Shown here: positions 25,665 to 33,184 of the stretch, one piece after another
How positions within the stretch are numbered: the first letter of the stretch is position 1
Layout of the letters: each line of letters opens with the position of its first letter
Source: CADCWK01 sp964244115
Lineage (GTDB): Bacteria > Chloroflexota > Chloroflexia > Thermomicrobiales > UBA6265
Assembly (NCBI GenBank): GCA_964244115.1
Contig: CAXTHM010000041.1
Coordinates: 1-33,222 of the forward strand
DNA length: 33,222 nt
Direction: 5' to 3'
The notes under the pieces: generated by a model
The model's input: only the letters and a program-made list of their open reading frames with translations
What the model was told of the DNA's origin: nothing
Database searches by the model: none
Translations under genes and position numbers: made by a program

Positions 25665-26240
25665 TCATGTCGCCCGCCAGCGGAGCCGCCGGACCTTCGC
25701 CTTCGGGTTGCGCGGGTGGCTGTAGGAGCCGAGCTCGGTGAATCCCAGCCCCCGGAAGAGGGTGACGTTGCTCGGCAGGGCGGCCCGGACCTCGACGTCG
25801 ATCGCCCGTCGTCCCTCGGCGGGGGCGAGTACCTCCTGGCACCACTCGACCAGGGCCGTGCCGACGCCGCTGCGCCGGTGCTCGGGCAGGACGCCGAGCC
25901 GGCCGAGATAGATGCTGTCCGGCAGGAGGTTGTACCGGACCGTGCCGACGAGCGCGCCGTCGAGGAGCGCGACGATCGTCTGGCCGGTCTCGATGGCGGC
26001 CGCGATGCTCTCCAGCGACTCGCCGGTTACCCCAGAGGGCGGGTTCAGCGTCGCCTGCTCGGCGAAGGCCCGCTGCAGGGTGTCGTAGACCGCCTCGGCC
26101 TGTTCGGGGACGGCGACCGAGATCCGCAGCGTCGATTCGCCTTCCGCCTCGTCATCGAGCTCGAGGACATCGTCGATGTTCTGGTCCTCTTCGGCCGTCT
26201 CGGCGTCCGCCTCGCCCGGCCGGTTGGCTGGCTCGGTCAT
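25665..26240 (-). CDS. GNAT-family N-acetyltransferase
   Basis: A 191-residue protein. Residues 1-40 are an acidic, probably disordered tail. The GNAT fold follows, with acetyl-CoA-binding motif A as LGRLGVLPEHRRSGVGTALV (the RRSGVG pyrophosphate loop) and a C-terminal LFRGLGFTELGSY. It transfers an acetyl group from acetyl-CoA to an unknown amine or N-terminus. ATG at 26240 has GAGGGA 10 nt upstream; an ATG at 26270 is possible. The start overlaps (ATGA) the stop of a small broken frame at 26237-26387. Confidence 0.9.
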   Translation of the reverse strand: MTEPANRPGEADAETAEEDQNIDDVLELDDEAEGESTLRISVAVPEQAEAVYDTLQRAFAEQATLNPPSGVTGESLESIAAAIETGQTIVALLDGALVGTVRYNLLPDSIYLGRLGVLPEHRRSGVGTALVEWCQEVLAPAEGRRAIDVEVRAALPSNVTLFRGLGFTELGSYSHPRNPKAKVRRLRWRAT

Positions 26241-26387
26241 CGCGGTATCGTCCCTCGGGCCATGACGCATCGTCCGTCCGTTCCAGGCACCGTATCGATC
26301 AGCATGGCGAGGTTCTCCTCCGTCGTGCCGTAGTGGATGATCGTCTCGGTGGCGAACCGCTCGCCCCCCTGCCTGGTTCTCCTCCAT
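26237..26387 (-). pseudogene. Small frame with coding signal, shifted at a run of six Cs
   Basis: From ATG at 26387 (GAGG upstream) the minus strand reads MEENQAGG. If one base of the six-C run at 26364-26369 is ignored, it continues GERFATETIIHYGTTEEN, then LAMLIDTV, and ends at a TGA overlapping the GNAT start as ATGA. The core segment after the shift has almost exclusively G or C in third positions, like real genes here; the last 16 codons do not. No family recognised. It may be a small gene with a sequencing error, a true frameshift or a relic. Confidence 0.35.
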
Positions 26388-26495
26388 GATCCGCCTCGTC
26401 GCCCGTATCGAGGGCACCGTCGTCTCGGGTAGCGCCTTCGTCCCGGCCACCGGGGGCGGGCACCCCGACCCGGCGGCCAGATCCCGGAGGACCCG

Positions 26496-26515
26496 GCCGC
26501 CGCTGGGTCGGCGGC
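26496..26515 (-). terminator. Hairpin after the amidohydrolase gene
   Basis: GCCGCCG (26496-26502) and CGGCGGC (26509-26515) are perfect arms around a 6-nt loop. It starts about 16 nt beyond the minus-strand stop at 26532. No T tract. Confidence 0.35.
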
Positions 26516-26531
26516 ATGATGGGACCGAACC

Positions 26532-27776
26532 CTATGCCCGGCGGTCGATCGCGATCTCCCCGCCCTTGAGGACGAGGGCGATGTTGGCGACGTCGGCCAG
26601 GTCGTGGATCCGGGTCAGCGGGTCGACGGAGGTAACCGTGACGTCGGCCAGCTTGCCGGCCTCCAGCGTCCCGACCCGGTCCTCCCAGCCCATGCACTCG
26701 GCCGCGACCTTCGTCGTCGCAACGATGACGTCCATCGGCGTCATCCCGACGTCGGCCATCAGGCCGAGCTCGCGCAGGTTGGTGCCGTGGGGCATCACGC
26801 CGGCGTCGGTCCCCATCGCGATCCGGACGCCGGCCTTGTACGCCTTGGCGATGCTCTCGCGGTGGATGTCGATCGTCTCCCGCGCCTTGCGGAGCCCGTA
26901 CTCCGGCATCGCCCCGGTCGCGGCGGCCTGCTCGATCACGGCCAGCGGCGCCAGCAGGGTCGGGACGAAGAACGTGCCGTTGGCGAGCGCCAGTTCGATC
27001 ACCTCGTCGTCGACGAACATGGCGTGCTCGATCGAGTGGATACCGGCCTTGATCGCGTTCTTGATCCCCTCGGAGCCCTGGGCGTGCGCCATCACCCGCA
27101 GGCCGCGGCGGAACTGGGCCTCCTGGACGATGACCTTGAGCTCCTCGATCGTGAACTGCGTGAACTCAGGGTGGTCGGTCGGGCTCAGGACGCCGCCGGT
27201 CGAGCAGACCTTGACCACTTCGGCGCCGGCCCGGAGGATCTCGCGGACCTTCTTCCGGACCCCCTCGACGCCATCGGCGATCCCGTCCGGCAGGCCCGGG
27301 TACTCCGGGAACAGCGGCACGGTGATGCCGGAGAGGTGCCAGCTGTCGCCGTGGCCGCCGGTGATGCCGATCACGCCGGTGCTGACCTGCATCCGGGGGC
27401 CGGCGATGATGCCGTCCTCGACCGCCTGCTTGACGCCGACGTCGGTCCCGCCGGCGTCGCGGACCGAGGTGATGCCGCACTCCAGCGTGTTCCGGAGGAA
27501 GCCGATCGCCCGGTAGAAGTTGTAGGAGAACGGCCGGGTCAGGTGGGCGTTGGTGTCCATCCCCTCGACCATCATGTGGACGTGGGTGTCGATCAGGCCC
27601 GGCAGGATGTAGCCGCCCCGGACGTCGATCTCCTCGGTCCCGTCGGGAACGGACAGGTCCGCCAGCCGGCCGACCGCGGCGATGTGCCCGTCGCGGAGCA
27701 GGACGCCCCCGTCGGCGATCGGGTCGGCCCCGGTCCCGTCGATCACCGTGCCGTTGTGCAGCAGTGTCGTAGCCAA
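26532..27776 (-). CDS. Imidazolonepropionase-like amidohydrolase
   Basis: A 414-residue metal-dependent hydrolase of the amidohydrolase superfamily, subgroup with imidazolonepropionase and prolidase-like dipeptidases. N-terminal beta-sandwich, then the first metal site PGLIDTHVHMM (HxH at 65-67), VVKVCSTGGVLSP with a Lys placed to be carboxylated, VMAHAQGSEGI and GIHSIEHAMFVDDE supplying two His, and MGTDAGVMPHG with the final Asp. All residues for a binuclear centre are present. I chose TTG at 27776 because AGGGAG lies about 10 nt upstream; everything further upstream in the frame has poor coding character. It is divergent from the Gfo/Idh/MocA gene. The exact substrate, an amide, peptide or cyclic ureide, is unknown. 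Confidence 0.9.
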   Translation of the reverse strand: MATTLLHNGTVIDGTGADPIADGGVLLRDGHIAAVGRLADLSVPDGTEEIDVRGGYILPGLIDTHVHMMVEGMDTNAHLTRPFSYNFYRAIGFLRNTLECGITSVRDAGGTDVGVKQAVEDGIIAGPRMQVSTGVIGITGGHGDSWHLSGITVPLFPEYPGLPDGIADGVEGVRKKVREILRAGAEVVKVCSTGGVLSPTDHPEFTQFTIEELKVIVQEAQFRRGLRVMAHAQGSEGIKNAIKAGIHSIEHAMFVDDEVIELALANGTFFVPTLLAPLAVIEQAAATGAMPEYGLRKARETIDIHRESIAKAYKAGVRIAMGTDAGVMPHGTNLRELGLMADVGMTPMDVIVATTKVAAECMGWEDRVGTLEAGKLADVTVTSVDPLTRIHDLADVANIALVLKGGEIAIDRRA

Positions 27777-27994
27777 GTGCTGGACTCCCTGTCTGGTATG
27801 CGGTGGGTGCGATCGGCGGCGGGTTCGGCGCTGAGCCGATCCCGTCGTCGCTCCCGGCCGTCGGATTCGATCGGACGCTACGGTACCCGGCATCGGCGGT
27901 CGCCACAATACGGTGACACCGGCGCCATCGTCCGGTCCGGGGCGGGATTCAGCATGGTAGCCGCGGTCCCGATCCCGCATGAGGTCGTCTCGGT

Positions 27995-28024
27995 TTGCGC
28001 CCCGTCTCGTGGAATCGCTATCAT
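27995..28024 (+). promoter_or_regulatory. Predicted promoter of the Gfo/Idh/MocA gene
   Basis: TTGCGC (27995-28000), 18-nt spacer, TATCAT (28019-28024, five of six consensus bases). Transcription would start near 28031, directly before the hairpin at 28033. The rest of the divergent region 27777-28082 shows only a weak minus-strand promoter candidate. Confidence 0.45.
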
Positions 28025-28032
28025 GCCCGGTG

Positions 28033-28079
28033 GGTCTCCCCGCAACGGGGCGGGGAGACCACTGATCCATGGAGGTCTC
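28033..28079 (+). promoter_or_regulatory. Leader with two mutually exclusive hairpins
   Basis: GGTCTCCCCG (28033-28042) pairs perfectly with CGGGGAGACC (28051-28060) over an 8-nt loop. The last six bases of that right arm, GAGACC (28055-28060), can instead pair with GGTCTC at 28074-28079, which overlaps the Shine-Dalgarno GGAGG (28071-28075) of the gene starting at 28083. The first hairpin would leave the ribosome site free; the second would cover it. The predicted transcript begins at the first hairpin. A protein operator is the alternative. Confidence 0.45.
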
Positions 28080-28082
28080 GTC

Positions 28083-29123
28083 ATGCTCCGCGTCGCAATC
28101 CTCGGTGCCGGCTTCATGGGCAGCACCCACGCCCGCGCCTTCCACGCTCGCGATGACGTCTCGGTCGCCACGATCTACGCCCACAGCGACCGCCGGGCCG
28201 GTCCGCTGGCCGATGAGGTCGGCGCGAGCTGGACCGACGACCTCGCCCGTGCCGTCACCGACCCGGCGATCGACGCCGTCAGCATCTGCCTGCCGACCCC
28301 GGACCACCGCTTCGCCACCGAGGTCGCGCTCGACGCCGGCAAGCACGTCCTGCTGGAGAAGCCGATCGCCCTGACGGCCGACGATGCCGCGGCGCTGGTC
28401 CAGCGAGCCGTGGCGACGGACCGGGTCCTGATGGTCGGCCACGTCCTCCGGTTCTGGCCGGAGTACGTCGCGATCGCCAACCTGGTCGAGTCCGGCCAGC
28501 TCGGCGAGCTCCGGTCGGCGGTGGCGACCCGGCGGCAGTCGTTCCCACGCTGGACGACGCTGCTGACGAACAGTGAACTGACCGGCGGGGCGGTCGTGGA
28601 CATGATGATCCACGACTTCGACGCCCTGAACTGGCTGTTCGGGCTGCCGGAGCTGGTCACGGCTCGGGGCTATCGCAACCCGCGCTCGGGCGGCTGGGAC
28701 CAGGTCCAGGTGCTGCTCGACTACGCCGACGGTCGCTCGGCGGTCGTAGATGGCGGCATGATGATGCCGGACTCGTACCCGTTCAGCTCGGAGTTCCACC
28801 TGCTTGGCTCCGGCGGCGCCGTCGAGTACCGGTTCCGGGGCGAAGGACCCGATACCGACGGCGGGTCCGGTCGCAACGACCTCTGGCTGTTCCCGAGCGA
28901 TGGTCCGGCCAGCCAGTTGACCGTCCCGGTGGCCAACGCCTACGGGGCCGAGATCGATTACTTCGTCGAGTGCATCCGGACCGGGCGCCCCGCTGACCGC
29001 GCGACCCCCGCCGTCGCCGAGCGGGCGCTCCGGGTAGCGCTGGCCGCCGCCGAGTCGCTCGACGCGGGCGGGGCGGCGAGACTGCTGCCCGGTCTGGTCG
29101 CGCTCGCTCCGGCGCGGGCCTGA
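28083..29123 (+). CDS. Gfo/Idh/MocA-family oxidoreductase
   Basis: A 346-residue NAD(P)-dependent dehydrogenase of the glucose-fructose oxidoreductase/inositol dehydrogenase family. Rossmann motif AILGAGFMGSTHARAF (5-20), the EKP motif in HVLLEKPIALT (88-98), and the catalytic segment VVDMMIHDFDALNWLFG (170-186) with the conserved Asp/His. The C-terminal half is the usual substrate-binding sheet (SSEFHLLGSGGAVEYRF). Such enzymes oxidise the hydroxyls of sugars or inositols; the substrate is not identifiable. ATG at 28083 has GGAGG 7 nt upstream, embedded in the structured leader. Nearby ThuA-like and aldo/keto reductase genes also suit sugar metabolism. Confidence 0.93.
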   Translation: MLRVAILGAGFMGSTHARAFHARDDVSVATIYAHSDRRAGPLADEVGASWTDDLARAVTDPAIDAVSICLPTPDHRFATEVALDAGKHVLLEKPIALTADDAAALVQRAVATDRVLMVGHVLRFWPEYVAIANLVESGQLGELRSAVATRRQSFPRWTTLLTNSELTGGAVVDMMIHDFDALNWLFGLPELVTARGYRNPRSGGWDQVQVLLDYADGRSAVVDGGMMMPDSYPFSSEFHLLGSGGAVEYRFRGEGPDTDGGSGRNDLWLFPSDGPASQLTVPVANAYGAEIDYFVECIRTGRPADRATPAVAERALRVALAAAESLDAGGAARLLPGLVALAPARA

Positions 29124-29166
29124 TTCGGAATCCGGTTGAAGTGTCGTCATTCACCCGAAGCCGGTC

Positions 29167-29200
29167 TGTGGCGGAGGAGACCTCTCCCCCAGCCCCTCTT
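29167..29200 (+). repeat. Family A repeat, 5' fragment
   Basis: GTGGCGGAGGAGACCTCTCC and the following CCCAGCCCCTCT match the first 33 nt of the full copies at 29249 and 33081, then similarity stops. It lies 50 nt upstream of a full copy in the same orientation, so this gap holds two insertions or a partial duplication. Confidence 0.75.
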
Positions 29201-29248
29201 GGGCTCATACCGAATCCGGGTAAACGGTCGGTGGACCCGTGACCCCTC

Positions 29249-29346
29249 GGTGGCGGAGCAGACCTCTCCCCCAACCCCTCTCCGGCTCACCTGCTCGCTC
29301 ACCCGCTGACGCGGCTTCGACTCACAGGTGCCCGGAGAGGGGAGCA
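29249..29346. repeat. Family A palindromic repeat, full copy
   Basis: A repeat of about 98 nt that forms one long hairpin: CCCCTCTCCGGCTCACCTG (29275-29293) against CAGGTGCCCGGAGAGGGG (29325-29342), one base bulged. It sits between the convergent Gfo/Idh/MocA and phosphodiesterase genes. Read on the minus strand it gives a false frame containing LLPSPGTCE and GVGGEV, easily mistaken for a small protein. Confidence 0.85.
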
Positions 29347-29386
29347 ACACCGCCCATCGGGGTCGGCTGCTTCACCGCTACTCCGC

Positions 29387-30175
29387 TTATCCTGCGGCCG
29401 TCAGATGGGCGCGGAGCATGATGGCCGGCTCATCGGTGCAGAGGCTGTCGACGCCCCACGTGGCCAGCTCGCCGGCCCGCTCCGGGTCGTTCACCGTCCA
29501 GACCCAGGCGGCGAACCCTCGGTCATGGATCAGCCGGATCGCGTCTTCCTTCAGCCCGTACTGTCCGACCGAGAGGGTGGATGAGCCGAGGTCGTCCGCG
29601 AGGTCGAGGGCGGCTTCGAGGATGTTGCCGGTCGTCCGGAGCGACTCCGCCCACCGCTTCGCACCGGGGTAGACGTTCTCCTGGCTGGAGATGTACTCGA
29701 TCGTCGCGGTGATGCTCTCGCGGGGGCCGTACGTCAGCGGCCAGAGGTCGGCCGCGGGCAGCTCGCTCTTGACGAAGCGGAGGACGTCCCAGTCGAATGA
29801 CGAGATCGCCCAGCGCAGCTCCGGCCGGCGGCCGACCTCGTCGATGACCGCCTGCCCGGCCTGGTTGCTCTTGATCTCGATGTTGACGTGGAGTCGGGAA
29901 CCGATCAGGTCCAGCACGGCGGCCAGGGTCGGGACGCCCTGGTGGCGGCCGGCGTCGAGCTGCCCGAGCTGCGCGGCGGTCATCATGTTGACGGCACCGG
30001 TCGCGTCGGTCGTGCGGTCGACGGTCTCGTCGTGGATGACGACCGGGACGCCGTCCGATGACAGGTGGACGTCGAGCTCGATCCCGTCGGCCCGCAGGTC
30101 GATCGCTCGCTGGAAGGCGGCGATGGTGTTCTCCGGCAACTCGGCCGAGGCGCCACGGTGCGCGTAGATCTTCAT
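29387..30175 (-). CDS. Glycerophosphodiester phosphodiesterase family protein
   Basis: A 262-residue GDPD-family TIM barrel that hydrolyses glycerophosphodiesters to glycerol-3-phosphate and an alcohol. Catalytic and metal residues are all present: YAHRGASAELPENT (His6, Arg7, Glu15), GIELDVHLSSDGVPVVIHD (Glu33, Asp35, His48) and LHVNIEIKSN with the Glu of the barrel. No signal peptide, so a cytoplasmic enzyme, like UgpQ rather than GlpQ. ATG at 30175 has GGAGG about 11 nt upstream; TTG at 30184 lies too close to it. It could supply glycerol phosphate from lipid turnover. The 262 nt separating it from the cupin gene hold nothing recognisable. Confidence 0.93.
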   Translation of the reverse strand: MKIYAHRGASAELPENTIAAFQRAIDLRADGIELDVHLSSDGVPVVIHDETVDRTTDATGAVNMMTAAQLGQLDAGRHQGVPTLAAVLDLIGSRLHVNIEIKSNQAGQAVIDEVGRRPELRWAISSFDWDVLRFVKSELPAADLWPLTYGPRESITATIEYISSQENVYPGAKRWAESLRTTGNILEAALDLADDLGSSTLSVGQYGLKEDAIRLIHDRGFAAWVWTVNDPERAGELATWGVDSLCTDEPAIMLRAHLTAAG

Positions 30176-30437
30176 GAGACACAAGCCTCCATCGGGCGAA
30201 TGCCGGCCAGTCGGCCGGGCTCCATCGGACAGGATACGGGACCGGGTGGCTGGGATCGTTATTTCGGCATGAAGGTGAGACGACCGGAGGCCGGCCGTGA
30301 CGATCGGGATACCGGACGGGATCGAACCCGGAACGTCGTCATCGCCCGCGGAGAGACGGGCGCTGCGGCGGCGGGCCCGCAGCCGTCCCCCGGAGAGGAG
30401 GTCGGGTCGCCACAGGCGGGTCCGGATGGTCGCGCCG

Positions 30438-30980
30438 CTACGCCGCCGGCGTCGCCAGTGGCGTCCCGATGAGGTGGGCCGGCGGCATCCCGATCTCGAA
30501 CAGGGAGGCGACCAGGATCACGACCGGCTCGGTGCCGGCGTTGCGGCCGAAGTGGACGACGCCCTCGGCCTCGTAGAACGCGTCGCCCGGTCCGATCGTC
30601 ATCTCCCCGCTCTCGGCCGTGATCGGCACGATGTCGCCGGTGCCCGCTCGGGTGACGGGAACGCCGCCCTCCAGGACGGTGTAGGACAGGGTGCCGGAGA
30701 CGATCTGAGCGACCTGCATGCCGGGGTGGGTGTGGGCCGGGAGCAGGGTGCCGGCCGGGATGGTGTAGCGGACGAGTTCCAGCACGTCGCCCGGTGCACC
30801 GGCCGGGTCGCCACTGGAGAGGACTTCCCGCACCACGCCGGGCGCCGGAGTCGGCGTGGCATCGGTCTGCGCACCGAGCGTCGCCGATCCGAACCCGGCG
30901 AGGACGACGACCGCGATGGCGAGGACGACGATCAGGCGCGTTCTGGCACGGCCAGACATCGACGAGATGGACGAGAGCAT
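30438..30980 (-). CDS. Exported small cupin-domain protein
   Basis: A 180-residue protein with an N-terminal signal or anchor (LIVVLAIAVVVLAGFGSATL, 16-35) and a single cupin barrel. Cupin motif 1 is TLLPAHTHPGMQVAQIVSG with His83, His85 and Gln89; motif 2 is GPGDAFYEAEGVVHFGRN with His143. These would bind one metal ion, though the usual Glu is Gln. Stand-alone cupins of this type may be small-molecule binders or isomerase/oxygenase-like enzymes; function unknown. ATG at 30980 has AGGAG 8 nt upstream. It follows the ThuA-like gene by 78 nt on the same strand. Confidence 0.82.
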   Translation of the reverse strand: MLSSISSMSGRARTRLIVVLAIAVVVLAGFGSATLGAQTDATPTPAPGVVREVLSSGDPAGAPGDVLELVRYTIPAGTLLPAHTHPGMQVAQIVSGTLSYTVLEGGVPVTRAGTGDIVPITAESGEMTIGPGDAFYEAEGVVHFGRNAGTEPVVILVASLFEIGMPPAHLIGTPLATPAA

Positions 30981-31058
30981 GGGCTCGACTCCTGCTGATT
31001 GATCGGCGGCGGTCCTCCGTCAGCGCACCTGGCGCGGACGGATACGTCTGTGGGGTGA

Positions 31059-31745
31059 TCAGATCGCCCTGATCGTCTCCGGATCGGCGCCGATCGCCCA
31101 GAGCGCCTCGCGCTGCAGGAGACGGTTGCGGCTCTCGCTGTCGTAGGAACGGACATCGTGGCCGAGCGCGTCGAAGACGACCCGGCCGGTGGCGTTCTCC
31201 CGCACCCAGACCAGCGGCTGCTTCTGGTCGTCGTAGCGATGGTGAGCGAGGACGGTGTTGTCGTCGGCCCGGCCGAGGTGGCTGTAGAGCTCGTCATGGA
31301 CCGTGATCGGGCCGAGCCCGTCGACGATCGGGTGATCGAGCTCGCGCGGCGTGATCGTGTTGTCGGCGATCGGCGGGTGCATCGAGACACCCTCGACCCA
31401 CGCGCCGCCGACCCAGTTGGACCAGGCCGGCAGGTCGCTAAAGGCGGCGATCCCGTTGTGCAGTACGAGCAGGGCGCCGCCCCGGCTGACGTAGTCCGCC
31501 AGTCGGGTGTGGGCGATCGTCCACTCGTCGTCGCTGGCGCCATCCGGGCTGGCCGCACCGCGGCCGGCCTCGACGATCAGAAGGTCGACGCCGGCCAGAT
31601 CCCGGAACGAGCGCGGGTGGGTGGCGCGGAGGCGGGCGTCGATGCCGACCCGGGCGAGGATCTCGGCAATTCGCTGGGCGTTGGCGGCGTGGTCGTGCCA
31701 CTGGCTGGCGTAGCGGTCGCTGCCGGACAGGATGATGGCGGTCAT
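31059..31745 (-). CDS. ThuA-like domain protein
   Basis: A 228-residue protein of the ThuA/trehalose-utilisation family, with a glutamine-amidotransferase-like fold. Typical features: AIILSGSDRYASQWHDHAAN at the start, VDLLIVEAGRG, the strand-turn RGGALLVLHNGIAAF in place of the nucleophile elbow, and HPIVDGLGPITVHDELYSHL near the end. ThuA proteins are found with sugar dehydrogenases and in trehalose/disaccharide keto-oxidation, but their catalytic role is unclear. Its start overlaps the stop of the upstream aldo/keto reductase gene by 4 nt (ATGA), so the two are translationally coupled. Confidence 0.85.
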   Translation of the reverse strand: MTAIILSGSDRYASQWHDHAANAQRIAEILARVGIDARLRATHPRSFRDLAGVDLLIVEAGRGAASPDGASDDEWTIAHTRLADYVSRGGALLVLHNGIAAFSDLPAWSNWVGGAWVEGVSMHPPIADNTITPRELDHPIVDGLGPITVHDELYSHLGRADDNTVLAHHRYDDQKQPLVWVRENATGRVVFDALGHDVRSYDSESRNRLLQREALWAIGADPETIRAI

Positions 31746-32719
31746 CGGGCTCCCCTTCCCGGTGCGAGCGTCGGGGTCGGGATGTCAGCGGCAAGGATGC
31801 CCGCCTCCCGGAGCTCGTCCCAGAGGCCGTCGGCGATCTCCGTCCGGGCCCAGGCGATGTTGCCGGCCATCTGCTCGCCCGTCGACGGGCCGGTCAGGAC
31901 GCCAGCGACGGCCGGGTGGGCGAGCGGGAACTGGATCGCGACGGCGGCGGTCGGGACGCCGTACCGGCCGCTGATCTCCCGGATCGTGTCGACCTTGCGT
32001 TGCGTCGCCGCGTCGACCGGCTGGTAGTGGAACGTCGGGTTGGGCTGCCCCTCGATCAGCCCGCCGTGCATCGACTGCGCGTTCAGGACCGAGACGCCGC
32101 GCTCGACGCAGAGCGGCAACAGCTCGTCCGCCCCCTCGGTGTCGAGCAGCGTGTAGCGGCCGGCGAGGAGCAGCACGTCCATGTCGGTCTCGCGGACGAA
32201 GCGGATCGGCAGCGGGATCTGCGTCATCCCGAAGCCGATCGCGCCGACGACACCCTGGCTCCGGAGGTCGGCGAGGGCGGGATAGGCCTCGTTCAGGGCG
32301 GCATCGTAGTGGTCGTCCGGGTCGTGGATCAGCAGGGTGTCGATCCGGTCGACGCCGAGCCGGGTCAGGCTGGCCGCGACCGATCGCCGGACGCCATCCC
32401 CGCTGAAGTCGAACGCCCAGCGGTCCCCTACGCCGTCGCCGTCCTCGTGGCCGGGGATCAGCCGGCCGACCTTGGTCGAGAGGGTGTACTCGTCCCGCGG
32501 GTACCTGGCCAGGGCCCGGCCGAGCCGGAACTCGGCGGCGCCGTTGCCGTACATCGGGGCGACGTCGAAGGAACGGATCCCGGCCTCCCAGGCGGCCTGG
32601 ACAGTGGCTTCGGCGTCCTCGTCGGTCGTGGTGTCATCGCCCAGCGCGGCGGCGCCGAGGCCGAGCCGGGTGATGAGACGATCGGTCCTGCCGACCGGGA
32701 CGCGGGCAAACGGATCCAT
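31742..32719 (-). CDS. Aldo/keto reductase, sugar dehydrogenase-like
   Basis: A 325-residue AKR of the L-fucose/D-threo-aldose 1-dehydrogenase type. The catalytic tetrad is visible: Asp52 and Tyr57 in SFDVAPMYGNG, Lys83 in STKVGRL, and His132 in LLIHDPDDHY. The C-terminal NADP-binding part includes VLTGPSTGEQMAGNI. These enzymes oxidise aldoses to lactones or reduce carbonyls. ATG at 32719 has AGGAG upstream. It is the first gene of a minus-strand set with the ThuA-like and cupin genes, which supports a role in sugar oxidation (inference). Confidence 0.92.
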   Translation of the reverse strand: MDPFARVPVGRTDRLITRLGLGAAALGDDTTTDEDAEATVQAAWEAGIRSFDVAPMYGNGAAEFRLGRALARYPRDEYTLSTKVGRLIPGHEDGDGVGDRWAFDFSGDGVRRSVAASLTRLGVDRIDTLLIHDPDDHYDAALNEAYPALADLRSQGVVGAIGFGMTQIPLPIRFVRETDMDVLLLAGRYTLLDTEGADELLPLCVERGVSVLNAQSMHGGLIEGQPNPTFHYQPVDAATQRKVDTIREISGRYGVPTAAVAIQFPLAHPAVAGVLTGPSTGEQMAGNIAWARTEIADGLWDELREAGILAADIPTPTLAPGRGAR

Positions 32720-32946
32720 CGGGTCGTCGCTCCTGATGTGGTTCGTTGGGTCGCGGGCACCGTTGCCCGTCGCGTCGGGCCGCCGGTCCGCGGCTGCCGA
32801 GTCGCCCGTGACGATAGCACGCTCTCCGTCCGGATGAACCGCGGCCCGTGGACGCCCACGAGCGATGGCGGTGTCCGGCGGTGTCGGTCCGATCCCGCGT
32901 GTTCAACCGACGGGAGCGGCAACCGGGGATCGACCTCGAGTGCCGT

Positions 32947-33057
32947 GGCAAGCCCAAAGGGGCAGCAGACGTGATCGCGTTCCTCCCCTCGGACCGGACC
33001 TGGTCCGTCAACGGCTCCAACCACCGGGTCGATGCGGGGTCGGTCGGCGCGATCTAG
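32947..33057 (+). pseudogene. C-terminal relic of a short-chain dehydrogenase
   Basis: The plus strand reads GKPKGAADVIAFLPSDRTWS and then VNGSNHRVDAGSVGAI before TAG at 33055. This is the end of a classical SDR, normally like G-R-P-E-E-V-A-D-V-I-A-F-L-A-S-D followed by W-V-N-G and V-D-G-G. Upstream no Rossmann or YxxxK segment is found and the frame becomes Arg-rich, so at least 200 residues are missing. It is followed 24 nt later by a family A repeat. A short open frame of 69 codons covers it but is unlikely to be functional. Confidence 0.75.
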
Positions 33058-33080
33058 GAAGATAGCAAGTGAAGCGCTCA

Positions 33081-33184
33081 GGTGGCGGAGCAGACCTCTC
33101 CCCCAGCCCCTCTCCGGCTCACCTGCTCGCTCACCCGCTGACGCGGCGCTCGCTGGGCTGCGGCTCCCAGGTGCCCAGAGAGCA
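33081..33184. repeat. Family A palindromic repeat, full copy
   Basis: Nearly identical over the first 67 nt to the copy at 29249. The hairpin arms are CCCCTCTCCGGCTCACCTG (33107-33124 region) and CAGGTGCCCAGAGAG (33168-33182). The remaining 38 nt to the window end show nothing recognisable. Confidence 0.82.

Noticed and set aside
26604..29123. Very long open frames opposite or upstream of real genes (for example 839 codons starting at 26604, 872 codons ending at 26532, 457 codons at 761)
   Set aside because: High G+C removes stops from all frames. Only the part matching a known family with a ribosome site and normal composition is real; the rest is Arg/Asp/Gly-rich shadow.
29147..29350. Small minus-strand frames with LLPSPGT and GWGRGLL segments (also at 20260 and 32458)
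   Set aside because: They are translations of the family A hairpin repeat, not proteins.
30310..30340. tRNA-like T-arm on the minus strand (CGGGTTCGATCCCG)
   Set aside because: The stem is only 4 bp with a 6-nt loop, and no acceptor, D or anticodon arms are found at the required distances.
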